64,000 nucleotides of DNA from Bradyrhizobium elkanii USDA 76 (GCF_023278185.1 NZ_CP066356.1:2348001-2412000); one strand, 5' to 3'; shown: positions 46,063 to 56,228, counted from the first letter of the stretch. Made by a program: numbers and translations. Notes: generated by a model from the letters alone, not told the origin.

Positions 46063-46245
46063 ATGGCACAGAGTCACGGTGGCGATGGACAGCTCGACGA
46101 TGGCAAGCCGCGCCTCAGCGAGGACGACATGCAGCGCGCCCTGCTCGGTCCGAGGGGCGTGCCCGGCAAGCCGGATGCTGCCAAGATGACGCCGCAGCAG
46201 CAAAAGAACATGCCGAACTATCTGGACCCCGGACATACATCCTGA
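46063..46245 (+). CDS. 60-aa hydrophilic small protein
   Basis: ATG with GGAGG 7 bases upstream. MAQSHGGDGQLDDGKPRLSE leads into DDMQRALLGPRGVPGKPDAA and ends in PNYLDPGHTS. Very polar, rich in Gly, Asp, Gln and Pro; no membrane helix. Probably an unstructured stress-related peptide by composition and neighbours. Sits between the YXWGXW and cbpA genes and is likely on the same transcript as one of them. Confidence 0.6.
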   Translation: MAQSHGGDGQLDDGKPRLSEDDMQRALLGPRGVPGKPDAAKMTPQQQKNMPNYLDPGHTS

Positions 46246-46370
46246 CTCGTCATGTGACGTGAGCGCACGCTGCGTCGGCCGTTGCCCAGCGGCGCGCCTG
46301 CGCACTTGCAAATCGCCTGCTTTTGCGCCCTGATGATTGCAGGTGCACTCACGGTGTTGCGGAGCAGGTT

Positions 46371-47273
46371 GTGAGAAATCCGTACGAGGTCCTTGGCGTT
46401 GCCCCGACGGCGTCCTCGGCCGATATCCAGAAGGCCTATCGAAAGCTGGCGAAGAAGCTGCACCCGGATCTCAATCCGGGCGACAAGGCGGCCGAAGACA
46501 AATTCAAGGAAGTCGCGGCTGCGAACGATCTGCTTTCGGATGCCGAGAAGCGCAAGCGCTTCGACGCCGGCGAGATCGATGCTGATGGCACCGAGCGGCC
46601 GCAGCACCGCTATTACCGCGACTTCGCCACCGCGGGTGAGGGGCATCCCTATGCCGATAGTTCCGGCTATGCCGACTATATGGACCAGGACGACGCGTTT
46701 GCCGAGTTGCTTCGGCGCACTGAGCAGGCGCGCGCCAACCGGCGCGGCCGCGACCTGCACTATAGCCTTGCGATCGACTTCGCGGAATCGATCGCCGGCG
46801 CGAGCAAGCGGCTGACGCTTCCCGACGGCGGCACGCTCGACGTGACGATCCCGCCCGGGCTGATCGACGGACAGGTCATTCGTCTGCGCGGCAAGGGCAT
46901 GCCCGGCAGCGGCAAGGGCGGTCCCGGCGATGCTCTGATCGAGGTGGACGTTCGCGCCGATCCGCGCTTCACCCGCGATGGCGACGACATCTCGCTGGAA
47001 TTGCCGATCTCGCTGTCGGAGGCTGTGCTCGGTGGCAAGGTCCAGGTTCCGACGCCGACCGGCGCGGTCACCATGACGGTTCCGAAGGGCTCCAACACCG
47101 GCACGACCATGCGGTTGCGCGGCAAGGGCGCGCCAAGGGTCGGCGGCGGTCATGGCGATGAGTTCGTCAAGCTCAAGGTGGTTCTGCCCAAGGGACCCGA
47201 TCCCACGCTCGAGGCGTTCGTCTCGAACTGGGATCGCAAGGGATTCAATCCACGTGAGGATGGTGCATCATGA
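46371..47273 (+). CDS. cbpA: DnaJ-type co-chaperone CbpA
   Basis: 300 aa from a GTG ([20 protein letters not shown] at the N-terminus, GGAG 8 bases before). J-domain with the HPD motif ([10 protein letters not shown]), no zinc-finger region, a linker rich in Tyr/Asp, and the two beta domains ([52 protein letters not shown]). This is the CbpA layout rather than DnaJ. It stimulates DnaK. The next gene, a CbpM-like modulator, overlaps its stop by 4 bp. Confidence 0.92.
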   Translation: MRNPYEVLGVAPTASSADIQKAYRKLAKKLHPDLNPGDKAAEDKFKEVAAANDLLSDAEKRKRFDAGEIDADGTERPQHRYYRDFATAGEGHPYADSSGYADYMDQDDAFAELLRRTEQARANRRGRDLHYSLAIDFAESIAGASKRLTLPDGGTLDVTIPPGLIDGQVIRLRGKGMPGSGKGGPGDALIEVDVRADPRFTRDGDDISLELPISLSEAVLGGKVQVPTPTGAVTMTVPKGSNTGTTMRLRGKGAPRVGGGHGDEFVKLKVVLPKGPDPTLEAFVSNWDRKGFNPREDGAS

Positions 47274-47545
47274 ACAAGCAGCAGTTCCTCATCGATACGG
47301 GCCTGGAGGTGCAGACCCTGGAGTTCTGGATCGAGCAGCAATGGCTCGTGCCGGAAGAGACGGCGCACGAGACCAGTTTCTCCGACACCGACGTGGCGCG
47401 TGCGCATCTGATCCGGGATCTCAAGGGCGACTTCGGCGTCAACGACGAGGGGATCGACGTCATCCTGCATCTGGTCGACCAGCTGCACGGCCTGCGCCGC
47501 GCGTTCGAGCAATTGCACAAGGATATGGCGTCACCGCCGCGCTAG
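47270..47545 (+). CDS. cbpM: CbpM-like chaperone modulator (MerR-like fold)
   Basis: 91 aa: [60 protein letters not shown]. This is the CbpM pattern: a small protein that binds the J-domain of CbpA and inhibits it. ATGA overlap with cbpA shows translational coupling. The stop codon is the first bases of dispersed repeat copy 3. Confidence 0.88.
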   Translation: MNKQQFLIDTGLEVQTLEFWIEQQWLVPEETAHETSFSDTDVARAHLIRDLKGDFGVNDEGIDVILHLVDQLHGLRRAFEQLHKDMASPPR

Positions 47546-47647
47546 AGCTTTTCCCGTTCCGATGGAATCGGAACGGGGCTCTAGATTTTTGTTTTGACGC
47601 GTTTTCTTCACGCGAACCGGTATCCACTTCGCTCGAAAACGCTCTAG
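47542..47647. repeat. Dispersed ~105-bp palindromic repeat, copy 3
   Basis: Nearly identical to copy 2 and similar to copy 1. It begins at the stop codon of cbpM (CTAGAGC overlaps TAG at 47543-47545) and ends with GCTCTAG. Such elements at gene ends may act as terminators or RNA-processing sites, as REP/RPE-type palindromes do. Confidence 0.9.
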
Positions 47648-47698
47648 GCGCCTCACTTACGACGAACCTCAGCCTTGGGATCAGCCTGGGAGACGATC

Positions 47699-47923
47699 AT
47701 GACGGACAAGCCGACGCCGCTGGCGCATGGCGAGATCGACGTTCTTATCCTGCAGGCGCTGGTGCGCAAGCTGATCGCGAAAGGCGTGCTGACGCCGGAC
47801 GACGTCCGCTCGATGCTGTTCGAGGCTGCCAAGAATCTCGATCTGGTCGGCAGCGAGCTGACGACGGAAGCCGCCAACATCATCGTGCAGGAAGATCTGG
47901 CGCCGGCATTCCTTGGCGGCTAG
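47699..47923 (+). CDS. 74-aa conserved small protein
   Basis: MTDKPTPLAHGEIDVLILQALVRK begins a helical protein with a short loop, GVLTPDDVRSMLFEA, then AANIIVQEDLAPAFLGG. ATG at 47699 preceded by GGGAG. No transmembrane part; function unknown. It follows the CbpA-CbpM pair beyond a repeat. Its stop TAG is again the first bases of a palindromic repeat (47923-48019). Confidence 0.6.
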   Translation: MTDKPTPLAHGEIDVLILQALVRKLIAKGVLTPDDVRSMLFEAAKNLDLVGSELTTEAANIIVQEDLAPAFLGG

Positions 47924-48019
47924 AGCACGATCCGGACCCGGAGGGCCGCGTTAGCGCAAAGTGGAAGCCGGTTTTCCCTCGCGCGACAAACGCGAAGCGT
48001 GCGCGCGGAGATCATGCTC
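47923..48019. repeat. Second type of stop-codon-overlapping palindrome
   Basis: GAGCACGATC at 47923-47932 is complementary (9 of 10) to GATCATGCTC at 48010-48019, with a middle part AAGTGGAAGCCGGTTTTCC. Differs from the 105-bp repeat family. Similar elements are known to me as frequent Bradyrhizobium intergenic repeats, from memory. Lies between convergent small genes. Confidence 0.6.
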
Positions 48020-48032
48020 AAATAAGGAGGCG

Positions 48033-48266
48033 TCAGGTCTGGCCACTGCGGGTGGAGACCAGTCGGATCCGGGTGACCTGACCGGCATTGCCGGCGAGAT
48101 AGGCTTGTGCGTCGCGCACCAGCCGCTCCACGGCGGCCGCATCATAGCTCGGATGACGGGTGTTCAGATGCAGGTCGGTCTCGACCTGCATGACGTTTGT
48201 CGTGTCCGCGGCGCCGATCTCGACGGAGAACGACACCAGCGAAACATGCGGGCTCTTGAAGGCCAT
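48033..48266 (-). CDS. 77-aa conserved small protein
   Basis: From the ATG at 48266 (GGGGAG upstream; the longer frame to 48305 lacks a site). MAFKSPHVSLVSFSVEIGAA with an alternating beta pattern, then DAAAVERLVRDAQAYLAGN. No known motif; resembles hypothetical proteins found near stress genes. Convergent with the 74-aa gene. Confidence 0.6.
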   Translation of the reverse strand: MAFKSPHVSLVSFSVEIGAADTTNVMQVETDLHLNTRHPSYDAAAVERLVRDAQAYLAGNAGQVTRIRLVSTRSGQT

Positions 48267-48328
48267 GTTTTGATCTCCCCTCATCGCGTGATGCGCGGCG
48301 TGCATCGGTCTCGTGGGCGCAGCCTGTC

Positions 48329-50050
48329 TCAGGCCGCTGAATCCTGCTCGGCCGCTCGCACAGTCCCCGGACGCGCCCTGTCGAGCTCCTCGATCATGCC
48401 GCGGGCGATCTCGCGCTCGCCCATGATCACGATGTCGGCGCCAAGTGCCTTGAGATGATCGACCTCGGCGTCGGAATGCGCACGAGCGATGATCTGGATA
48501 TCGGCATTCGCGACGCGCGCCTGCTCGACGATCTGGCCGGCCTCGAAGGCTTCGGGAATCGCGATGACCAGCGATCGCGCGGCGGCCGGATTGGTCGCGC
48601 GCAGCACGCTGGCGCGCGCGGCGTTGCCCATCAGGGCTTCGATGCCGCGCTCCTTGAGCTTGGCGACCATATCGTCGGACGCCTCGACCGCGAGGAACGG
48701 CGCGCTGCGTTGATGCAGCGCATCGCCGACGATGCTGCCGACCCGGCCGTAGCCGACCAGGATGGTGTGATCCTGCAATTCGGTGACCGGGATTGGTTCA
48801 GAAGCTGCGGCGGTTGGCGAGGAAGCCTGCGGCTTCTCGAGCCGCGACGTCAGCCAGTCGAGCACCGCGAACACCAGCGGGTTGAGCATGATCGAGACGA
48901 TCGCGCCCGCCAGGATCAGGTCGCGGCCGGCCTTCGGCAGCAGATTGAGCGCAACGCCGAGTTCGGCCAGGATGAAGGAGAATTCGCCGATCTGGGCGAG
49001 GCTCGCCGAGATCATCAGGGCAGTCGCCATCGGGTGACGGAACAGCACGACGATCAGAAGGGCGGCGAGCGACTTGCCGACCACGATGACGAACAAAGTC
49101 GCTGCGAACGGCCAGGGCTCGCGTACCACGCTGAGTGGATCGAACAGCATGCCGACGGAGACGAAGAACAGCACCGCGAACGCATCGCGCAGCGGCAGGG
49201 TTTCCTGGGCCGCGCGCTGGCTGAGCGGCGATTCCCGCAGCATCATTCCGGCGAAGAAGGCGCCGAGCGCCAGCGAGACACCGAACAGCTTGGTGGCGCC
49301 GAACGCGATGCAGAGCGCGATCGCGAGCACGGTCAGCCGGAACAGCTCGCGCGAGCCGGTATGCGCGATGTAGTGCAGGACCCACGGGATCAGCCGGCGC
49401 CCGACCACCAGCATCAGCGCGATGAACACGGCGATCTTGATCAGCGTCAGCACCAGCACGCCGGTCAGCCCGAGACCGAAACGGGCGGCGAGCGGGTCGG
49501 AGGTGAGCGCTGCGCCATCGCCGCCCTGCAAGCTCGCCACCGCCGGGAACAGCACCAGCGCGAGCACCATGGCGAGGTCTTCGACGATCAGCCAGCCGAC
49601 CGCGATCTTGCCGCGTTCGGTGTCCATCAGGCGACGCTCCTGCAGCGCGCGCAACAGCACGACGGTACTTGCGACCGACAGCGCGAGGCCGAACACCAGA
49701 CCGGCGCCGACGGTCCAGCCCATCAACAGCGCGAGGCCGAGGCCCATCAATGTGGCGACCGCAATCTGCGCGATCGCGCCGGGCACCGCGATCGCGCGCA
49801 CCGACAACAGATCGTTCAGCGAGAAGTGCAGGCCGACGCCGAACATCAGGAGAATGATACCGAGCTCCGCGAGCTCGGTTGCCAGCGCCTGATCGGCGAC
49901 GAAGCCGGGCGTGAAGGGACCGACGGCCACGCCGGCGAGCAGATAACCGACCAGTGGCGGAACCCGAAAGCGCTGGGCGATGGTTCCGAACACGAAGGCC
50001 AATCCGAGACCCGCGACGACGGTCGCGATCAGAGGTGTGTCATGCGGCAT
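48329..50050 (-). CDS. KefB/YbaL-like monovalent cation:proton antiporter
   Basis: 573 aa from ATG 50048-50050 (AAGGCGA before). Twelve to thirteen membrane helices with CPA2 motifs (GYLLAGVAVGPFTPGF, ELGIILLMFGVGLHFS, ASTVVLLRALQERR, IVEDLAMVL with the acidic pair region, QIGEFSFILAELG) and a C-terminal TrkA-N NAD-binding domain (HTILVGYGRVGSIVGDAL, RATNPAAARSLVIAIPE). Exports K+ (or Na+) for protons under redox or pH stress; the RCK-type domain suggests gating by nucleotide or glutathione. No KefF-like ancillary gene nearby. Confidence 0.9.
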   Translation of the reverse strand: MPHDTPLIATVVAGLGLAFVFGTIAQRFRVPPLVGYLLAGVAVGPFTPGFVADQALATELAELGIILLMFGVGLHFSLNDLLSVRAIAVPGAIAQIAVATLMGLGLALLMGWTVGAGLVFGLALSVASTVVLLRALQERRLMDTERGKIAVGWLIVEDLAMVLALVLFPAVASLQGGDGAALTSDPLAARFGLGLTGVLVLTLIKIAVFIALMLVVGRRLIPWVLHYIAHTGSRELFRLTVLAIALCIAFGATKLFGVSLALGAFFAGMMLRESPLSQRAAQETLPLRDAFAVLFFVSVGMLFDPLSVVREPWPFAATLFVIVVGKSLAALLIVVLFRHPMATALMISASLAQIGEFSFILAELGVALNLLPKAGRDLILAGAIVSIMLNPLVFAVLDWLTSRLEKPQASSPTAAASEPIPVTELQDHTILVGYGRVGSIVGDALHQRSAPFLAVEASDDMVAKLKERGIEALMGNAARASVLRATNPAAARSLVIAIPEAFEAGQIVEQARVANADIQIIARAHSDAEVDHLKALGADIVIMGEREIARGMIEELDRARPGTVRAAEQDSAA

Positions 50051-50122
50051 TTCGCCTTGTCGCACAGCATCCCTGGCGGTGCACCGCGACCATTTGAGGC
50101 GCGGCATTCCGCGCGAAACTGT

Positions 50123-50153
50123 GATCTATTGCTCATGTCATGAGCATATGATC
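50123..50153. promoter_or_regulatory. Imperfect 31-bp palindrome before the HAD-SorC operon
   Basis: Core GCTCATG-T-CATGAGC (50131-50145) is a perfect dyad; flanks GATC...GATC extend it to 50123-50153 with 12 of 15 positions matching. It contains GAGCATATG, the complement of CATATGCTC that recurs at 52005-52013 before the ABC transporter. Lies 11 bp before the HAD gene start, the classical place for an autoregulatory operator. Confidence 0.6.
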
Positions 50154-50163
50154 TCATGTCCGG

Positions 50164-50829
50164 ATGAATCCGCGGCTTCCCGGGACCGATCTCGTCATCT
50201 TCGACTGCGACGGCGTGCTCGTCGACAGCGAGGAATTGAGCTGCCGCTGCCTTGCCGAGGCGATGGTGCAGGCCGGCATCGAGATGAGCACCGAACGGGC
50301 GCTCGAACTCTTCCTCGGCCGCAGCACCGCGGCCCTGGTCGACTACTGCCGGGGCGTCGGAAAGCCGTTGCCCGAGACGTTTCTGCCTGATCTGGCGCTG
50401 CAGGTCCGTGAGACCTTCCGCTCCCGGCTGAGGCCGATCGCCGGCATCGCGGCGGTGCTCAAGGAATTGCGGCTGCCATATTGCGTCGCCTCATCGAGCG
50501 ATCTCGAGCGGGTGAAGTTTTCGCTGGAGCTGACCGGCCTCGCCGCCAGCTTCGGACCGCGGCTCTATACCGCGCAGATGGTCAAGCACGGCAAGCCGGC
50601 GCCGGATCTGTTCTTGCATGCGGCAAGCGCGATGCGCGCCGCGCCGCGCCGCACGCTCGTGATCGAGGACAGCGTCAGCGGGGTGATGGCCGCGAAGGCG
50701 GCCGGCATGAAAGTGTGGGGATTTGTCGGCGGCGCCCACTATCGGCTGGCGGATGGCAGTGCTCTGCTGCGGCAGGCCGGGGCGGATCGAATCTTCGCCG
50801 CGATGACGGATTTCTGGATGGAAGGCTGA
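50164..50829 (+). CDS. HAD-superfamily phosphatase (beta-phosphoglucomutase-like)
   Basis: 221 aa. Motif I VIFDCDGVLVDSEE (Asp nucleophile), motif II CVASSSD (Ser), motif III Lys in HGKPAPDLF and motif IV VIEDSVSGVMAA. The cap domain places it with sugar-phosphate phosphatases such as YfbT/YniC or hexitol phosphatases. First gene of the polyol island, 9 bp before the regulator, so the substrate may be a polyol or pentulose phosphate. Confidence 0.9.
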   Translation: MNPRLPGTDLVIFDCDGVLVDSEELSCRCLAEAMVQAGIEMSTERALELFLGRSTAALVDYCRGVGKPLPETFLPDLALQVRETFRSRLRPIAGIAAVLKELRLPYCVASSSDLERVKFSLELTGLAASFGPRLYTAQMVKHGKPAPDLFLHAASAMRAAPRRTLVIEDSVSGVMAAKAAGMKVWGFVGGAHYRLADGSALLRQAGADRIFAAMTDFWMEG

Positions 50830-50838
50830 CGCAAGACG

Positions 50839-51792
50839 ATGGCTGCGCCCGACAACGAAAAGTCTCGCCTCGACGATGCGGCGCGCGCCGGCTGGCTCTA
50901 TTTCATCGCGGGCCACACCCAGGATGAGATCGCCAAAATGCTGCAGGTGTCGCGCGCCTCGGCGCAGCGCCTGGTGTCGCTGTGCCTCGCGGAGCGGCTG
51001 ATCACGTTTCGCCTCGAGCATCCCATCGCGGCCTGCATGGAGCTGGCGTCGCGGCTGAAGGCGCGGTTCGATCTGGTGCATTGCGACGTCGTGCCGACCG
51101 ATCCGGCGGCGCCGCTGTCGAATGCAGGGATCGCCGAACGCAGCGCCAATCTGCTGGAGACGACGCTGCGCTCGGAGACGCCCGTGATCGTCGCGCTCGG
51201 CACCGGCCGCGCCGTGCGCGCCGCGGTCGAGCGGGTTTCGCCGATCGAGCGGCCCGATCACCAGATCGTCTCGCTGGTCGGCAACATCTCCGCCGACGGC
51301 TCGGCGAGCTTCTACGACACGGTGGGGCGGCTCGCCGACCGCACCGGTGCGCGCCATTACCCGATGCCGCTGCCGTTCCTGATGTCGAGCGAGGACGAGC
51401 GCAACCGCATGGTGCGCATCGACCCGATCGCGCGGGTGAGGGCGGTCGCCGCCAAGGCGGATCTGCGGCTGATCGGCATCGGCCAGATGGACCAGAAGGC
51501 CCAGGTCCATGTCGACGGCTTCGTCACCCGCGAGGAGCTGCTCGAGATGATGCGGCTCGGTGCGGTCGGCGAGGTGACCGGCTGGGCCTATGACGCCAAG
51601 GGCAAGCTGATCAAGGGCGGCACCAACAAGCGGCTGACCAGCATTCCGCCGCAGATCCCCGCGGAAGCGACCACGATCGCCGCGGCCGTCGGCGCCGCCA
51701 AGGTGCCGTCGATCAAGGCCGCACTGGCGGGCCGGGTGATCAACGGCCTCATCACCGATGAGGCCACCGCGCGCGCGGTGCTGGATCGCTAG
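50839..51792 (+). CDS. SorC-family sugar-binding transcriptional regulator
   Basis: 317 aa. N-terminal helix-turn-helix (AGHTQDEIAKMLQVSRASAQRLVSLCL) and a large sugar-phosphate-isomerase-like effector domain (VIVALGTGRAVRAAV, GNISADGSASFYDTVGRLAD, GIGQMDQKAQVHVDGFVT, VGEVTGWAYDAKG). SorC/DeoR-like proteins bind a phosphorylated sugar and repress polyol operons. The adjacent operon is of that type and matching motifs lie upstream of both units. Confidence 0.9.
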   Translation: MAAPDNEKSRLDDAARAGWLYFIAGHTQDEIAKMLQVSRASAQRLVSLCLAERLITFRLEHPIAACMELASRLKARFDLVHCDVVPTDPAAPLSNAGIAERSANLLETTLRSETPVIVALGTGRAVRAAVERVSPIERPDHQIVSLVGNISADGSASFYDTVGRLADRTGARHYPMPLPFLMSSEDERNRMVRIDPIARVRAVAAKADLRLIGIGQMDQKAQVHVDGFVTREELLEMMRLGAVGEVTGWAYDAKGKLIKGGTNKRLTSIPPQIPAEATTIAAAVGAAKVPSIKAALAGRVINGLITDEATARAVLDR

Positions 51793-51814
51793 AAGCCACG
51801 AGTCGGGTGCGTTC

Positions 51815-51836
51815 CCTCCCCCGCAAGCGGGAGAGG
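51815..51836. repeat. 22-bp palindromic element, single arm
   Basis: A 22-base sequence rich in C on the left and G on the right, with CCGCAAGCGG at its core. The same 22 bases occur at 62533-62554 and, inverted, at 62434-62455. Self-complementary, so it can form a small hairpin. It follows the SorC gene and may end its transcript. Confidence 0.75.
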
Positions 51837-51985
51837 TGAACCTTTGGTGTCGCTCCAGCTCAATCCAATTCCAGTCAACCGTTGTCTTCGCCTCCGCAAA
51901 CACCTCCATTTCAGGCTGTGGTGGAACCCGCAATCGCGCGGGACGGCGTCCCGGCGCGCTTGACAAAATTTGGCGACAGAGTGAA

Positions 51986-52016
51986 CATACGCTCAACACG
52001 TGGGCATATGCTCAAC
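51986..52016 (+). promoter_or_regulatory. Two direct repeats upstream of the polyol ABC operon, proposed SorC-type operator
   Basis: CATACGCTCAAC at 51986-51997 and CATATGCTCAAC at 52005-52016 are 19 bp apart, about two helical turns. The second shares CATATGCTC with the palindrome before the regulator operon. They lie 20-50 bp before the first gene start. Likely binding sites of the SorC-like regulator. Confidence 0.6.
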
Positions 52017-52036
52017 GTGACATAAGGGAGGTCACC

Positions 52037-53350
52037 TTGAAAAACGTCCTTTGCGCCGTAGCGGGCGCGGCTGCTGTTTTGATCTCTGCCCCCTCGATCG
52101 CCCAGACCACGCTGACGGTGGCGACCGTCAACAATGGCGACATGATCCGCATGCAGGGGCTCACCAGCGAATTCACCGCGAAGAATCCCGATATCACCGT
52201 GAAATGGGTGACGCTCGAGGAGAACGTGCTGCGCCAGCGCGTGACCACCGACATCGCCACCAAGGGCGGCCAGTTCGACGTCCTCACCATCGGCACCTAT
52301 GAGGTGCCGATCTGGGCCAAGAAGAACTGGCTGGTGCCGCTCGACAAGCTCGGCGCCGATTACGACGTCGGCGACCTCTTGCCGAAGATCAAGGATGCGG
52401 TCTCGGTCGACGGCAAGCTCTATGCCGCGCCGTTCTACGGCGAGAGCTCGATGGTGATGTATCGCACCGACCTGTTCGACAAGGCCGGCCTGAAGATGCC
52501 GGAGAGCCCGACCTGGGACTTCGTGGTCGACGCCGCCAAGAAGCTGACCGACAAGTCCGCCGGCGTTTACGGCATCTGCCTGCGCGGCAAGGCCGGCTGG
52601 GGCGAGAACATGGCGTTCCTGACCGCGATGGCCAATTCCTACGGCGCGCGCTGGTTCGACGAGAAGTGGGAGCCGCAGTTCACCTCGCCGGAATGGAAGA
52701 AGACGCTCACGACCTATGTCGACCTGATGAAGCAGGCCGGCCCTCCCGGCGCCAGCTCCAACGGCTTCAACGAGAACCTCGCGCTGTTCAACGCCGGCAA
52801 ATGCGCGATGTGGATCGATGCCACGGTGGCGGCGTCGTTCGTGAGCAATCCGAAGGAATCCACGGTCGCCGACAAGGTCGGCTTCGCGCTGGCGCCGAAC
52901 ACCGGGCTCGGCAAGAACGCCAACTGGCTGTGGGCGTGGAGTCTCGCGGTTCCTGCCGGTTCGAAGAAGGTCGACGCGGCCGAGAAGTTCATCGCCTGGG
53001 CGACCGGCAAGGATTACACCAAGCTCGTCGCGTCGAAGGAAGGCTGGGCCAACGTGCCGCCGGGCACGCGCAGCTCGCTGTACAAGAACCCTGACTATCT
53101 GAAAGTCGCCCCCTTCGCCAAGCTGACGCTGGCCTCGATCGATGCCGCCGATCCGAACAAGCCGACGGTGAAGCCGGTGCCTTACGTCGGCGTGCAATAC
53201 GCGGCGATCCCTGAATTCCAGGGCATCGGCACCCAGGTGGGCCAGCAGTTCTCCGCGGCGCTGTCCGGCTCGACCTCCGTCGATGCGGCGCTCACCGCCG
53301 CGCAGTCCGCGACCGAGCGCGAAATGAAGCGCGCCGGCTACATCAAGTAG
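52037..53350 (+). CDS. Polyol (sorbitol/mannitol-type) ABC transporter solute-binding protein
   Basis: 437 aa from a TTG with AAGGGAGG 6 bases upstream. Signal peptide MKNVLCAVAGAAAVLISAPS to IAQ. The mature start TTLTVATVNNGDMIRMQGLTSEF and TLEENVLRQRVTTDIATKGG match the SmoE/MtlE-like mannitol/sorbitol-binding group of CUT1 transporters. First gene of the seven-gene polyol operon. A hairpin 18 bp behind the stop may raise its level over the permeases. Confidence 0.92.
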   Translation: MKNVLCAVAGAAAVLISAPSIAQTTLTVATVNNGDMIRMQGLTSEFTAKNPDITVKWVTLEENVLRQRVTTDIATKGGQFDVLTIGTYEVPIWAKKNWLVPLDKLGADYDVGDLLPKIKDAVSVDGKLYAAPFYGESSMVMYRTDLFDKAGLKMPESPTWDFVVDAAKKLTDKSAGVYGICLRGKAGWGENMAFLTAMANSYGARWFDEKWEPQFTSPEWKKTLTTYVDLMKQAGPPGASSNGFNENLALFNAGKCAMWIDATVAASFVSNPKESTVADKVGFALAPNTGLGKNANWLWAWSLAVPAGSKKVDAAEKFIAWATGKDYTKLVASKEGWANVPPGTRSSLYKNPDYLKVAPFAKLTLASIDAADPNKPTVKPVPYVGVQYAAIPEFQGIGTQVGQQFSAALSGSTSVDAALTAAQSATEREMKRAGYIK

Positions 53351-53368
53351 AGCGCGCCTGAACCAAAG

Positions 53369-53391
53369 CCAGGGCGCGACAGCCGCCCTGG
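53369..53391 (+). terminator. Hairpin behind the binding-protein gene
   Basis: CCAGGGCG-CGACAGC-CGCCCTGG: perfect 8-bp stem with a 7-base loop and no T-run. Typical place for an RNA-stabilising or attenuating structure that gives more binding protein than permease. Confidence 0.6.
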
Positions 53392-53485
53392 CCGCCCGAC
53401 CAGCTTAGACCTCCCGAGCTGGGTACTTGCGACCATCCTGTCCCGCAGCGGGATGGTCGCTCCTTTCCTTGAGAAGGAGGCGGGG

Positions 53486-54358
53486 ATGGCGACCCAGCAG
53501 ACCCAACTGCTCGCACGCACGCTGCTCACGCCCGCGGTGGCGCTGCTGTTCATCTGGATGATCGTGCCGCTTGCCCTCACGATCTATTTCGCGACCCTGC
53601 GCTACAATCTGCTCGATCCCGGGTCTGAATCGTTCGTCGGCCTGGAGAATTTCCGCTATTTCCTGACCGATCCCGCATTCCTCGCCTCGCTGCAGAACAC
53701 CCTGGTGCTGGTCGGCTCGGTGCTCGCGATCACGATCATCCTCGGCGTGCCGCTGGCGCTGCTGCTCGACCAGCAGGTGGTCGGGCTCTCGATCGTCCGC
53801 CTGATGGTGATCGCGCCGTTCTTCGTGATGCCGACGGTGAGCGCGCTGGTCTGGAAGAACCTGCTGATGCATCCGGTGTCGGGCCTGTTCGCCTGGATCG
53901 CGCATCTGTTCGGGCTGCCGGCGATCGACTGGTTCAACGACGCGCCGCTGTTCTCGGTGATCCTGATCATCTCCTGGCAATGGCTGCCGTTCGCGACCCT
54001 GATCCTGCTCACCGCGCTGCAATCGCTCGACGAGGAGCAGAAGGAGGCGGCCGAAATGGACGGCGCGCGCGCAATCTCGACCTTCATCTACATCACGCTG
54101 CCGCACCTGGCGCGCCCGATCACCGTGGTGATCCTGATCGAGACCATTTTCCTGCTCACGGTGTTCGCCGAGATCTTCGTCACCACCGGCGGCGGCCCCG
54201 GCCTGCAGACCACCAACATCGCCTTCCTGATCTACTCGCAGGCGCTGATCCAGTACGACGTCGGCAGCGCGTCGGCGGGCGGCCTGGTCGCGGTGGTGCT
54301 CGCCAACATCGTCGCCTTCTTCCTCGTCCGTATCGTCGGCCGGAATCTGGAGGCGTAA
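53486..54358 (+). CDS. Polyol ABC transporter permease 1 (SmoF-like)
   Basis: 290 aa from ATG 53486, AAGGAGG 5 bases upstream. Six membrane helices, the CUT1 EAA-like loop DEEQKEAAEMDGARAISTFIYITLPHL (E-A-A-x-x-D-G). Pairs with the next permease in the inner membrane. Confidence 0.93.
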   Translation: MATQQTQLLARTLLTPAVALLFIWMIVPLALTIYFATLRYNLLDPGSESFVGLENFRYFLTDPAFLASLQNTLVLVGSVLAITIILGVPLALLLDQQVVGLSIVRLMVIAPFFVMPTVSALVWKNLLMHPVSGLFAWIAHLFGLPAIDWFNDAPLFSVILIISWQWLPFATLILLTALQSLDEEQKEAAEMDGARAISTFIYITLPHLARPITVVILIETIFLLTVFAEIFVTTGGGPGLQTTNIAFLIYSQALIQYDVGSASAGGLVAVVLANIVAFFLVRIVGRNLEA

Positions 54359-54362
54359 CGTC

Positions 54363-55193
54363 ATGGCGCGGATGGTCACGACACGGCGCAAGGTGATCTC
54401 GACGGTGGCGGCCTGGCTGGTCGGCTTCCTGATCTTCTTCCCGATCCTCTGGATGGTGCTGGCGAGCTTCAAGACCGAGCTCGAGGCGTTCGCGATCCCG
54501 CCCTCGTTCCTGTTCTTCCACTGGACCACCGAGAACTACGCCACGGTGCAGGAGCGCAGCGACTATTTCCACCACGCGCTCAACTCGATCATCATCGCCG
54601 GCGGCTCGACCTTGATCGCGATGCTGATCGCGATCCCGGCGGCATGGTCGATGGCATTCTCGCCGACCAAGCGGACCAAGGACGTGCTGCTCTGGATGCT
54701 GTCCACCAAGATGATGCCGCCGGTCGGCGTGCTGGTGCCGATCTACCTGATCTACCGCACCTTCGGCCTGCTCGACACCCGCTCCGGTCTGATCTTCATC
54801 CTGTGCCTCGGCAATCTGCCGATCGTGATCTGGATGCTGTTCACCTATTTCAAGGAGATCCCGAAGGACATCCTCGAGGCGGCGCGGATGGACGGCGCCA
54901 CGATCGGGCGCGAGCTGATCTACGTGCTGACGCCGATGGCGGTGCCGGGGCTGGCCTCGACGTTGCTGCTCAATCTGATCCTGGCGTGGAACGAGGCGTT
55001 CTGGACCCTCAATCTGTCGACGCTCGAGGCCGCGCCGCTCACCGTGTTCATCGCGTCCTATTCCAGCCCGGAAGGATTGTTCTGGGCGAAATTGTCGGCG
55101 GCGTCGACGCTCGCGATCGCGCCCATTCTCGTGCTCGGCTGGTTCAGTCAGCGGCAGCTTGTCCGCGGCCTGACCTTCGGCGCGGTCAGGTAG
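54363..55193 (+). CDS. Polyol ABC transporter permease 2 (SmoG-like)
   Basis: 276 aa, four bases after permease 1. Six helices and the EAA loop [20 protein letters not shown]-terminal helices [20 protein letters not shown]. Forms the second half of the transmembrane channel. Confidence 0.93.
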   Translation: MARMVTTRRKVISTVAAWLVGFLIFFPILWMVLASFKTELEAFAIPPSFLFFHWTTENYATVQERSDYFHHALNSIIIAGGSTLIAMLIAIPAAWSMAFSPTKRTKDVLLWMLSTKMMPPVGVLVPIYLIYRTFGLLDTRSGLIFILCLGNLPIVIWMLFTYFKEIPKDILEAARMDGATIGRELIYVLTPMAVPGLASTLLLNLILAWNEAFWTLNLSTLEAAPLTVFIASYSSPEGLFWAKLSAASTLAIAPILVLGWFSQRQLVRGLTFGAVR

Positions 55194-55209
55194 CAGAAAG
55201 GCTTGTCCC

Positions 55210-56217
<1,008 letters not shown>

Positions 56218-56228
56218 GGAAGAAGAAA

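Noticed and set aside
45391..46245. Plus-strand frame of about 284 codons across the YXWGXW tail
   Set aside because: Arg/Pro-rich alternate frame of a low-complexity region. Only its last 60 codons (from 46063) have a ribosome site and were kept as a separate small gene.
48455..50143. Open plus-strand frame opposite the KefB-like gene
   Set aside because: Product is almost entirely Asp/Arg/Gln/His, the mirror of a membrane protein gene.
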